A DNA stretch of 64,000 bases from Petasospora fabianii. Its lineage: Eukaryota; Ascomycota; Saccharomycetes; Phaffomycetales; Wickerhamomycetaceae. Of this stretch, positions 1 through 9,298 are shown piece after piece (positions within the stretch are counted from its first letter, which is position 1; the number at the start of each line of letters is the position of its first letter). The stretch spans positions 682,001 through 746,000 of the forward strand of contig CP048719.1 of assembly GCA_022641835.1 (NCBI GenBank), given 5' to 3'. Below the pieces are notes generated by a model, which was not told where the DNA came from, ran no database searches, and saw nothing but the letters and a program-made list of their open reading frames with translations. The translations under genes were made by a program, and so were the position numbers.

Positions 1-658
1 ACTCCACAGATCGAAGGTAATGCTTCGTTGAACTTTCCAATCTTTCAACGTCACCATCCCTCACGAATGCAGCATGCTCGAGCTCACCAATTCTTGCAAA
101 TGCATAATAGTTAAAGCTTTGTTGAAGCAGCACTTCATGATAACAATGAACAGCCTTGTCGAAATGACCAGCGTTGTAGTAAGCTTCACCCAACTCGGCC
201 CACGTCTCAGTGTCCAAGGGACACACTTCCAAAAACCCATTGAGAGCCTGGATGTATTCATCAGGTTTAGCAACGCCCTTAATCAACGCGACACGTTTCT
301 TGACACTTGACAATTCTTCAGGGGATCTATTGGCAAGGTAATCAGCAGCGTGCTGTCCCGATTTGGTAGCTTGTAGAAGTGTAGCCTTAAGAACGGCAAT
401 TCTCTGCGATTGGGCATCACCAAACTTATCGATGAGTCTATCGAGACACGTCTGTGCAGCAACATCGAGCCCTGAGATGAGTGAGAGGTAAAATTCTAGT
501 TCAATGAGATCATAGTGTTCAATTTCTGTAAGGGAACTAGCTTCACGTGTGCCACGGAAGACTAATAGTTGATTAAGCGTTGAGGCTGTCTGTGCCGGTG
601 TGAAAGTGCTGAAAAGCGCAAGATGATGTGTATCCAATAGCTTCTGTTTAGTCGACAT
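1..658 (-). CDS. EMC2: ER membrane protein complex subunit 2, 3' end outside window
   Basis: Reads leftward from an ATG at 658-656 and is open for 219 codons to the window edge, so the C-terminus is missing. The EMC is an insertase for tail-anchored and multipass proteins in the ER membrane; Emc2 is its cytosolic TPR scaffold. Visible are the family-like stretch KKRVALIKG near residue 115 and a TPR-like segment around residues 130-180 (TETWAELGEAYYNAGHFDKA, then CYHEVLL). No signal peptide or membrane segment is seen, as expected for Emc2. It is divergent from TIF5, with about 395 nt shared upstream. EMC2 is YJR088C in S. cerevisiae, close to CSN12 and TMH11, which also lie in this window. 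Family assignment is from remembered homologues. Confidence 0.82.
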   Translation of the reverse strand, partial: MSTKQKLLDTHHLALFSTFTPAQTASTLNQLLVFRGTREASSLTEIEHYDLIELEFYLSLISGLDVAAQTCLDRLIDKFGDAQSQRIAVLKATLLQATKSGQHAADYLANRSPEELSSVKKRVALIKGVAKPDEYIQALNGFLEVCPLDTETWAELGEAYYNAGHFDKAVHCYHEVLLQQSFNYYAFARIGELEHAAFVRDGDVERLESSTKHYLRSVE

Positions 659-1053
659 CTGGAATTTATGTGATCAGAAGTAATGGACCACAGTGTATTG
701 TATTAGTTAAGTATCACTTCACCCACCCCTCAATTTTGATATGTGGAAGTTAGCGACGTGGCCCTACCATTGTTCTTTCTAGGCGCAACGCGGTGGCGCT
801 CGAAAACTTTTCAACTAAACGTGTGTACTCCGGAGTATGTTCATTATACACTTGAGAAGAAATCGTCATCTTCACTGCAAAGAACTTATTCTCTTTGTCT
901 TTTCAATCTGTCGCACAGTCATCCACAGCAACAGGTTTATATGAACATCTCCCGTCACAGCGCTGAACTCCCCTTACACGCACTCTCGGACCCCCATCGA
1001 ACACCATCGATACAGTAATCACCCACACAGCATAAGACAATAATTCTCCAATC
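659..1053. promoter_or_regulatory. Divergent promoter region EMC2 / TIF5
   Basis: This is a 395-nt gap between two divergent starts. It must hold both promoters. A TATA-like run (TTATACAC) lies near 844. I see no RNA gene or conserved reading frame in it. Confidence 0.5.
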
Positions 1054-2259
1054 ATGTCGACTGTTAACATTTGCAGAGAGAACACGGATCCGTTCTACCG
1101 TTACAAGATGCCTTTGATTCAGTCCAAGATCGAAGGTCGTGGCAACGGTATTAAGACTGCCGTTGTTAACACTTCTGAGGTTGCCCGTGCCCTTGGTCGC
1201 CCACCATCTTACTTGATCAAGTACTTTGGTTTTGAGCTTGGTGCCCAGACCTCCATCAACGAGTCCACTGACCGTTACTTGGTCAATGGTGTCCATGAGG
1301 CCTCTAAGCTTCAGGATACCTTGGATGGTTTCATTAACAAGTTTGTTCTTTGTGCCTCTTGTAAGAACCCAGAGACTGACTTTGCCATCACTAAGAACGA
1401 TGATCTCTTTAGAGACTGTAAGGCCTGTGGTCACAGATCTCCAGTTGATCTTCGTCACAAACTTGCCTCTTACATCTTGAAGAACCCACCAGAGTCCGCT
1501 AAGGGATCCGGTAAGAAGAAGAAGGCTGCCACTGCTTCTGCTAACGTTGTCGGTGGTGGTGTTTCCATTTCCGATATCGCTAGTGGTAAGAAGAAAGGTG
1601 AAGCTGATGAGGAAGCTGAAGATGATGCTGACTCTGACGATGATGCCCTCACTAGAAAGATCAATGCTGAGGCTTCTGAACTTCCCGATGCTCAGCCAAT
1701 TGCCGATGACGATTGGGCCGTTGATGTCTCGGAGGAGGCTGTTAGAAAGAGAGCTCAGGAGCTTGAGAATATGAACTTGGACGCTTCAACCAATGCATAT
1801 GACAAGCTTGGTGCTTGGTTGCTTGAGGCTGAGGACAAGGAGGACTTGCCATCTGATGTTGAGATTTTTAAGAAGGCTGTTGAGCTTGAGATTCAAAATG
1901 ATGAGGCTACCGTCCAGGTCTTGGCTCAATGTTTGTTCGATGAGGATATCATCGATGAGATTGAGGAGCATGCTGGTCTCTTGACCAAGTTGATTAAGAC
2001 GCCGAAGCACGAAAAGGCCTTCCTTGGTGGTTTGGAGAGATTCCTTGGTCTTGATAAGCCAGAGCTCCTTCCAAAGATTTCCAAGATTCTTTTGACCGTT
2101 TACGAGAACGAGTTGGTCTCTGAGGAGATTCTTAAGGATTGGGGTTCTAAGGTTTCCAAGAAGTATGTTGATAAGGAGGTGAGTAAGAAGGTTAAGAAGG
2201 CTGCTAAGCCATTCATCAAGTGGTTGGATGAGGCTGATGAGGAGTCTGACGAGGAGTAA
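1054..2259 (+). CDS. TIF5: Translation initiation factor eIF5
   Basis: eIF5 is the GTPase-activating protein for eIF2 in the 43S/48S preinitiation complex and also bridges eIF3, eIF1 and eIF2-beta. The 401-residue protein matches the family in length and order. The N-terminal GAP domain contains the DPFYRYKMP motif, whose Arg16 corresponds to the catalytic Arg15 of yeast eIF5. A four-Cys zinc ribbon follows at about residues 99-124 (CASC ... CKAC). Next come a Lys-rich linker (KGSGKKKKAA), an acidic linker, and a C-terminal HEAT-like W2 domain ending in an acidic tail (DEADEESDEE) that binds the eIF2-beta Lys boxes. Codon use is strongly biased to yeast-optimal codons (TTG, GGT, AAG), which fits high expression. 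The ATG at 1054 is the homologous start. Confidence 0.97.
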   Translation: MSTVNICRENTDPFYRYKMPLIQSKIEGRGNGIKTAVVNTSEVARALGRPPSYLIKYFGFELGAQTSINESTDRYLVNGVHEASKLQDTLDGFINKFVLCASCKNPETDFAITKNDDLFRDCKACGHRSPVDLRHKLASYILKNPPESAKGSGKKKKAATASANVVGGGVSISDIASGKKKGEADEEAEDDADSDDDALTRKINAEASELPDAQPIADDDWAVDVSEEAVRKRAQELENMNLDASTNAYDKLGAWLLEAEDKEDLPSDVEIFKKAVELEIQNDEATVQVLAQCLFDEDIIDEIEEHAGLLTKLIKTPKHEKAFLGGLERFLGLDKPELLPKISKILLTVYENELVSEEILKDWGSKVSKKYVDKEVSKKVKKAAKPFIKWLDEADEESDEE

Positions 2260-2485
2260 ATTAGCCATGTTTCATGAGTCATCTGTTATTTAGTTCTAGT
2301 TCTTAAATTTAAAAAGGATAAAAAGAAAGAAAGGTAATGATTTAACTGTAGTAGATATCTTCGTTTTAACAGAAGAGTTTGAGGTTAAGTAATGGCACTC
2401 AAAAGGGTCGCGCAAACGATGATAATCAACAATATGAAGGACATAATCAAACCATCACAACCAAAAAGTTCCCCATAGATTTGTC

Positions 2486-3807
2486 ATGGCTGAACCCGAG
2501 GCAAAAGTTAATGTCCTTCCCCTGAAGGTGATATTTAACAGTATGTCCAATGATTGTTCTTTCCATCCTAGCCAGCACACTAACGTCATATAATCATAGA
2601 GGACTACCAGCAACACCTCATCATTAAGGTCATCGACCAACAATCAAACTTCCACGATGCCCTAAACAATGACCTTGATTGGAACCTGACCATATTTGCT
2701 TCTAGCGGAGGTACTAATTGGCACGCTGAAGTGACACGACAGACCGCATCGCAATGGTCCCCCGATGGACGAATTGATAAGACACTCGTACGGCTCATAT
2801 ACTCGCTTCTATTCTCTGAGACGACTAAAGAGGAGAGGGAAACCACAATGATTGTACCATTAGTGACAGGAGCAGATGATCTGAATGACGAGATGGCTGT
2901 TGTGTCATTGTCTGTACAGAGTGGACCATTGAGGAAGCATGTAGCGTCGATATTGCTTGATGATAATGTTGATTGTCCCGTGGGTCAAGGTGATTATGAT
3001 TTATTTGATTGGATGGCTACGATTGGGAAACAAAGGGATTGTATTATTGATATGCTTGATGAGACGAGATGTGAATTGAAGAGAGCTAAGGATATTAATG
3101 AGAGGGCGTTACAACAAAGTGAAGACTTCATGATGAGGATGAATACTGAGAGGGCAAAGATGATATCGGTGTTTGCCACGCTATTGAACAACTTCAAAAA
3201 GCAATATCGAAGGGCATTGAATGGTGAGATTGAAGACATTGATGATGATGAAATCTTCCATATGGATCTGGTACGTGCTGCCGTTGATGAGGTGTCTGAG
3301 AAGCAAGCACTTCCAAAGACAAAGAAGAGAAAGAAGGAACCAATTAAGAAGAAGAAGAAGAAGACCGATATCAAAACTGAACTACCTGAGTCATCACCAC
3401 CGATCCCAGAATCATCACCAATGATTCCAGAATCAACACCACCGATCCCTGAATCACCATTCAAGGACTCGATCAAGAAAGAGATCATCCCGAAAGTTGA
3501 AGCTTCGGATGATGATTATCTTGTTGATGCCGGTGACACGGATATTGATGACTCCGATGAAGAGATCCCAGATTCGCTGTTCCTAAACCAGACAAACCCA
3601 TCATCAAGTCCAACCATGGCACAAAAGAGAGGATCGGTACAGACGTTAATGAGCATAGACGGTGCCACGGAGGACCCAAAACTTGTTCCTACTGATGATG
3701 ATGATGAGCCGTCTCATGCGACCAAACAACTCGGTACGGATGATGTGACTAGTGACACCGAGTACGATAACAACTCACAGGGGGAGACAGATATTGATAG
3801 TGATTAA
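2486..3807 (+). CDS. LIF1: XRCC4/Lif1-like NHEJ factor, one intron
   Basis: Proposed exons are 2486-2540 and 2600-3807, giving 420 residues. The 59-nt intron has a GTATGT donor at 2541, branch point CACTAAC at 2577-2583 and acceptor ATAG at 2599; the joined frame is exact. Without splicing the long frame has no ATG in its N-terminal half. XRCC4/Lif1 binds DNA ligase IV in non-homologous end joining. The predicted protein has a beta-rich head (about residues 1-150), then a GDYDLFDWM motif resembling Lif1 GEIDLFEMA. A long coiled coil follows with KMISVFATLLNNFKKQYRRAL, comparable to the XRCC4 TLLNEKKKKIREL segment. A basic, Pro/Ser-rich and then acidic tail ends in GETDIDSD, like the Lif1 end ESETDIET. 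Three PPIPES-type repeats lie in the tail. Sequence divergence is high, so the name rests on layout and these short motifs. Confidence 0.7.
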
Positions 3808-4200
3808 TGCTAATGTAATGACAACTCTAAATATTGATTATTCTCCACCAAACGTCTGCTTTAAAGATAGATATACTCTGCGGTTGAATGAATAACAAAC
3901 AAGTTAAATAACTATATGTAATGAAAATGTCACGTGACCGGCGGAAAATTTCTTTGAGCTTATCTATATGCAGCATTTACTTTGCAGCGGTGGTTTATTG
4001 GGTGGGAATGATTTTTTCATATAAGATTGTGGAAGATACCTACTTGATCTAGGTCACTTTCGTGTTACTGAGACAGTTCTAGTGCATTGGCTCTCTTCAA
4101 TCGCTAACAGCTTACGTCGCTAGTGAACATCCACTTATCACCGGCAAGTCGAGCCAATCAACCGAGTCACACACGCACGTACGAAGGGATCTAAGAACAA
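3808..4200. promoter_or_regulatory. Intergenic region upstream of the phosphatase-like gene
   Basis: The 393-nt gap between tandem genes holds a perfect palindrome GTCACGTGAC at 3929-3938 (an E-box of Cbf1/Pho4 type), about 265 nt before the next ATG. No other feature is recognised. Confidence 0.4.
3929..3938. promoter_or_regulatory. E-box GTCACGTGAC (Cbf1/Pho4-type)
   Basis: This is a 10-bp palindrome centred on CACGTG. The flanking GT/AC resembles the Cbf1 consensus GTCACGTG; Pho4 also binds CACGTG cores. Its position upstream of a phosphatase-family gene makes phosphate control possible but unproven. Confidence 0.35.
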
Positions 4201-5808
4201 ATGAAGGCTTCATTGTTGTCACTTGCTCTTGCGATGAGCACTGCTTTTGCTGCCGACTCTACTTCTGACAATGATTACAAAGTGATTGGTTCATTCATCT
4301 TTGGTCGTCATAACGATCGTCAATCTAAGCCAGCTAAGATTCTCACGTCGATTGGTGCTAACAATCAATACACCACTGGACAGTTCTACAGAAAGCGTTA
4401 TTTTGGTATTTATCCTAACGAGACGAGAGATGATTCCATTGAGACGATCATTGATGGGTTAAACGATGAAGGTGTCTTTGTCGATGGTGAGATTTACTGT
4501 GAGGCTCCATCTTCTAATGTTATCTTGTTTTCACACTATTCCTTCTTGCAGGGACTTTATCCACCAATTGACATTGAAGATACGGATATGGTTGACTCGA
4601 CATTGTCTGAGCTTGCCAATGGATCTGTTGTTGAGAACCCATTGGATGGTTATCAATATGTCAAGTCATACATCCAGGAGAATGCCACTGATGATTACAT
4701 CTGGATCAAAGGTGATGAGAATTGTCCATCTTTGAACAAGGCTATTAAGGAGGCTGAAGAGACTGAGACTTATCTGAAGTATACTAATGAGTCTTCAGCT
4801 TTCTTAAAGTCGTTGTATACTGATTATTCTTTTATCAGAGAGCAGTTTGATGAGAATGATATGACATTTACCAATGTTATGTCTATTTATGATGAGGTTT
4901 ACGTTAACAGTATCCACAACTCAACAGTTGCTGCCCAGTTTGACAAGGGTACCATTGCCACTATCAAGATGTGGGCTGAGAAATACCAATGGACCATCTC
5001 CAATAAGTCTGTTAATTACAATTTGACTATTGGTGCTCAGACTTTGATGCATCGTGTTGTGAACAAGTTGAACACCACAAGAACCACTGGCAAGCCATTT
5101 TTAAACTATTTTACAGGATCTTACAACAACATGTTCCAATTGGCTTCTGTGTTGGACTTGCCAGAGCAAGATGAGAGATTCTATTTGATGCCAGAATATG
5201 GATGTACCTATGTGTTTGAGCTTCTTGAGGACTCTTCCAACAAGACATTTGTCAAGTTCTCTTTCAAGAATGGCACCTATGAGCTTGGTGATGAGTTTTC
5301 CTCTTACCCATTGTTCAACGCTACTGATATTCTTATGACTTGGGACGACTTTGTTGACAATGTCAAGAGTATCTCTGTCAACAATGTTGAATCGTGGTGT
5401 GAGGCTTGTGGCTATGACGAGTATGACTATGAGTACATCATTGACATGTGTGTTCCATACTCTCCACTGTACGAGGCTGCCGTTGAGCTCGAGGAGGATG
5501 GTATAGATATTGATGACGTTGAGGACATTGTGGACAAGATGCATGCTAAGGGAGATGACTTGAGTCTTGCAGATGCTGGTGGTATTGGTGCTGGTGTGAC
5601 TCTTGGAGTTGTTGGTATCATTGGTGGCCTGGGATACCTTTTCTTCAAGTACACTAGGGGCTCGAAGAAGACTGATTCTCCAGTGTTGCCAGTGAGTAAT
5701 GCCGATGCTGCTCACTTGGATGGCCCTGTTGACGAGGATGTTGCTTCTGGTAAGCTGTCCTTCGCAGCCTCTTCAGTCTTTACCGGTGCCACACACTCAC
5801 CTCAGTGA
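4201..5808 (+). CDS. Membrane-anchored histidine-phosphatase-superfamily glycoprotein
   Basis: The 535-residue secretory protein has a signal peptide at residues 1-17 (ending AFA), many N-glycosylation sequons, and one C-terminal membrane segment around residues 459-481 (GIGAGVTLGVVGIIGGLGYLFF). A basic stop-transfer RGSKK and a short cytosolic tail follow. The N-terminal FGRHNDRQSKPAK region corresponds to the histidine acid phosphatase signature RHGxRxPxK. Later blocks (PEYGCTYVFELLE, SYPLFNATDILMTWDDF, ESWCEACGYDEY) match the layout of fungal phosphoglycerate-mutase-like acid phosphatases. The Gly of RHGxR is replaced by Asn. I do not see the HD proton-donor motif in the place where it usually lies, so catalytic activity is uncertain. 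It probably acts at the plasma membrane or in the cell wall. No neighbouring gene explains its role. Confidence 0.75.
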   Translation: MKASLLSLALAMSTAFAADSTSDNDYKVIGSFIFGRHNDRQSKPAKILTSIGANNQYTTGQFYRKRYFGIYPNETRDDSIETIIDGLNDEGVFVDGEIYCEAPSSNVILFSHYSFLQGLYPPIDIEDTDMVDSTLSELANGSVVENPLDGYQYVKSYIQENATDDYIWIKGDENCPSLNKAIKEAEETETYLKYTNESSAFLKSLYTDYSFIREQFDENDMTFTNVMSIYDEVYVNSIHNSTVAAQFDKGTIATIKMWAEKYQWTISNKSVNYNLTIGAQTLMHRVVNKLNTTRTTGKPFLNYFTGSYNNMFQLASVLDLPEQDERFYLMPEYGCTYVFELLEDSSNKTFVKFSFKNGTYELGDEFSSYPLFNATDILMTWDDFVDNVKSISVNNVESWCEACGYDEYDYEYIIDMCVPYSPLYEAAVELEEDGIDIDDVEDIVDKMHAKGDDLSLADAGGIGAGVTLGVVGIIGGLGYLFFKYTRGSKKTDSPVLPVSNADAAHLDGPVDEDVASGKLSFAASSVFTGATHSPQ

Positions 5809-7064
5809 TTCTATCATTTGAGAGATTAATTTCCATGATTACTTTTCGATTCGTATTTACGGTTGTATGTGTAGTTGAGTTAGAGCAGGGCCCTTGGACC
5901 GGGCACAGCGCATGGCTTCGCAGCGGGGAGCAGCTGGGGCACAATTTGTAATATAGTTCACCGGTAAAATACCAAGGTAGCTTTAACTTCAAAGAGAGAA
6001 TAACACAGGGGTCTGACTGTAGAACATCCAGCGGCGTTATGCCGTTTTTGAACTCTCTCTTCGAAATGCTGATGCCGGCGCTAGCAACGGCCCGAGGCCA
6101 AGAGCTGTATAAAATCTAACTACAAGTGGTTCCTTTGCAGCTCGAGATGCGGCTCTTTTTGGATCCACTGCAGGCCGCAAATCCCCTTAGTCTATGATTG
6201 GCTAAGTTCGTCGCTTGGGGCAATGTGTTACCTTTCGTGGGAGATCTCTAGAAACATTTCTCCGATTTGTTGGCTGGGGTGTCAGGGCCCTGCTGGGTAT
6301 TCCGTCTCAAGGCGCTCGTATGCTTGAACTGGTGAGTACAGTACCGAAATAGACACAGAATCTCTCTCTATCTCTCTGTGTATGTGCTCCCCCATGGAAA
6401 TAAACATATGAAGTGATCCAATGCAGTGTTTACAGGGGTGTTATTGGGTCAACCATACCGAACAGTTTATGACCCCACACACTCTCATCTAATATGACTC
6501 TCCCTCTAGCGTATCTCTCCGCTCTTGCATCACGTATTGCACACCTTATCCCTCAGCTACCGGAATGGACCCTACCAGCCCGTTCCGTCGTCTGATCTCT
6601 AGTCTTTACCCTTTACACCTTACGCCTCTCTTACAGTCTAGACTCGTCCAAACCGCTGCGCTCTCGCCTACGACAACCTGTCGGTCCCGACCCTCCAGCT
6701 ATTCATGAACAAACGAGTTAAGCTTATTGACTCTCATGCAGATGTAAAACTCTGTTAGCCCTTAATATGCATATGATTACGCCTAACACTCAATACAATA
6801 CCAAGTAACTTGCATGTAGGAACAGGTTCAAACACCCGGCTGGAGGGTCCAACACCGCTGATCTCTTTTCCCTCCGTAGTGGAGAAGACCCTCGTACAGC
6901 ACAAACCAACCTAAGCTCTTCTTGGCATACGTTGAAGCATATTTCTTTTTAAGTGTTCTCCTGCAACCTCTGCAAATATAAAGCACCCAATTTCCTCCAG
7001 GCCCATGACCTCATTATCAGATCCGATCTGCAGTGTACACTGATCTTTTAGATATCTTAAGATC
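5809..7064. other. Intergenic region, 1.26 kb, upstream of siderophore-type transporter
   Basis: No conserved open frame or tRNA is seen. It contains a GC-rich stretch near 5885-5940, a short TC-rich run at 6359-6378, a TATA box (TATAAA at 6977-6982) and a GATA-type site (7014-7022) just before the transporter start. The extra length may reflect an elaborate iron-responsive promoter. Confidence 0.4.
7014..7022. promoter_or_regulatory. GATA-type iron-repressor site TTATCAGAT
   Basis: The reverse complement is ATCTGATAA, an exact match to the ATC(A/T)GATAA motif known for fungal GATA iron repressors (Fep1, Sfu1, SREA families). It lies 43 nt upstream of the siderophore-type transporter ATG and downstream of a TATA box. 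Binding is inferred, not shown. Confidence 0.5.
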
Positions 7065-9031
7065 ATGACCAAACCTGTTAAAGATACCTCTTCATCCATC
7101 GAGGTTCAATCTTCCATCGAGGGTATCTCCTCTGATGCTGGCTTTAACAAGCAGCAATATGCCGATGGAGCCTTCGACTCTACCTCTATAAAGGAGAAAG
7201 TCATTACCGATGCCGTCCTCGATGAGCACAATCCAAAGAGGGCTCCACGTTCTCGTGGTGTTCAGAGAATCGAAAATGTAAAGATGTCGATGGACTCTTC
7301 CAAGAAAGGTAGAAACCTTCGTTTGATTTTTTGTCTCTGTCTATTGTTGAACTCTTGGGTTTCCACTCTTCAAAGTATTACCGTCTACAACTATGAACCA
7401 TATGCAACTTCTGCCTTCCAGAGGCACTCTCAGCTCGCCACTTCTGATATCGCTACTGGTATCATCTCTGCAGTTTGTAAGCCAATGATTGCCAAAATTG
7501 CAGATATCACCTCCAGAACACAGACATACATCCTCGTCCTTATACTCTATACCCTTGGATACATCATCGTTGCCGCATCCAGCAACATCAACGCATACAT
7601 CGCCGGTAATGTGTTCATCACCATTGGTCAGTCCGGTATCTCTCTGCTAGACTCAATCATCTCTGCAGATATCACCCCATTGAAATACAGAGGTTTGCTC
7701 ATTGGTATACTCGCTTCTCCATATATCATCAACACATGGTTTGGTGGCTTGATTGTCGAGGCAATTTTGAAGCGTAATTGGAGATGGGGGTACGGTATGT
7801 TTGCCATAATCATGCCTGCTACCGTCTTACCATCTGTCTTGATTATGATCTACTTGGAGCACAGATCCACCGAGGAGCAAATCGCTCTCGGAAACGATGA
7901 AAGGGAAGAGAAGAGAACTTGGTCTCAGACTAGATCTTTTATTTGGCAGGGTCTCGTTGAAGTTGATATCATTGGCCTGATGCTTCTCGGTTTGGTTGGT
8001 CTCTGCTTCTCTTGCCATTCTCTTTAAAGAGTACCGCCAACAATGGTTGGGAGAATCCATCCTTGATTGCCATGTTCTGTGTTGGTGGTATCTTGCTCAT
8101 TGTCCATCTCATTTATGAATTCTGGTTTGCCAAGTTCCCTTCAATGCCAAAGAGAATCTTGATGAACAGAACTTTCATCACTGCTGTTATAATTGACTTC
8201 ATCTACCAATTCGGTGGTCTCATCCGTTCAACTTACTGGTCGTCCTACGTCCGTGTCGTACAGGACTGGGCTATCAAATACTGGACCTATTATAACAATA
8301 CTCTAACTATGTCCCTCTGTGTCTTTGGTGTTGTTGTCGGTGTCATAATCAGATACACTAGACGTTCCAAATATTTACAAGCTTTCGGTCTTGCTCTCCA
8401 AGTCGTTGCTAAGGGTCTCTCACTCCATGGTTCCAGGGCATCCGGTAACAACGCCGTTACCCTCGTATGGGCCCAGTTGATTGGTGGTATGGGTGGGGCA
8501 TGTGTCGTTGTTGGTACTCAGTGTGCTTCTCAGGCTTCTGTCACTCATCAGGATGTCGCCCTTGCCATCTCCCTCTTGTCTCTCTGGTCCACCATTGGAA
8601 ACTCCATCGGTAGTGCCATCGCCGGCGCTGTTTGGCAATCGAGGCTACCAGGTTACTTGAGACAGGAGATGCCTGATTCCGTTAACGACACCATGGTTAA
8701 GACATATTTCGGTTCCATTGCTAAACTTGCTGCGCTTCCATACGACTCACCAGCTAGACAAGGTGCCATTAATGCCTACTACAGAATCATGTGGATCTTG
8801 TCCGCTGCTTCTCTCGGTGTTGCATTCGTTCCATTCCTCGCTGTATTCTTCCAGAAGAACTTCTACTTGGGTGACAACCAGAACGGTGTTGAGACCCCAG
8901 ATGGTGAAAGCGTTGATTTGAAAGGTCCAAAGACGGAGGTCCCAACTACATGGTGGGGTAAGTTCTCCAGATTCATGGATGACCCAATCTCTCACATGCA
9001 TTTTACCACTGATAAGGTCAAGCAGCCCTAA
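7065..9031 (+). CDS. SIT1: Siderophore-iron transporter, ARN/SIT family (frameshifted)
   Basis: The H+-coupled MFS transporter family imports ferric siderophore complexes at the plasma membrane or endosome. The N-terminal half runs from ATG 7065 to a stop near 8027, and the C-terminal half continues in another frame to 9031. The halves match one continuous ARN/SIT protein of about 655 residues. The first carries VYNYEPYATSAFQRHSQLAT, PMIAKIADI and PLKYRGLLIG, and the second carries NGWENPS, FWFAKFPSMPKR and SYVRVVQDW. The switch lies around 7990-8010 within a membrane segment and fits loss of one base. The rest of both frames is intact, so this is a sequencing error, a strain allele or a very recent pseudogene. 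A related possibility is a Gex-type glutathione exchanger. A GATA-type site lies just upstream. Confidence 0.85.
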
Positions 9032-9202
9032 GCCCATATTCTCATGGTTGGTGTATATAGTTCCGCAGTACTTTGATACTTGATACATTGCTTTGATAGA
9101 AACAATAAGAAAGAACCGACTATTAGAGGGACGTCTAAAAGGTGCATTAACCCCGCGAGAATGCGCTTATACATGACCTTCTTGCGTTAAGCCGAATACC
9201 GA

Positions 9203-9211
9203 ATCAGATAA
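9203..9211. promoter_or_regulatory. GATA-type iron-repressor site ATCAGATAA
   Basis: Exact match to ATC(A/T)GATAA, 88 nt upstream of the LrgB-family gene start (9299) and 172 nt past the transporter stop. It is the second such site within 2.2 kb. Regulation by a Fep1/Sfu1-type protein is inferred. Confidence 0.4.
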
Positions 9212-9298
9212 ATCATTAAAGAGACATTTCCTCATTTCAAGTAAAGAAATTCATTGAATCATGATTGGGCTTGACTCTTGAATACTGAATCTACAGCT

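Noticed and set aside
8000-8027. Programmed frameshifting in the siderophore-type transporter
   Set aside because: No known yeast +1 site (CTTAGGC type) or -1 slippery heptamer at the junction.
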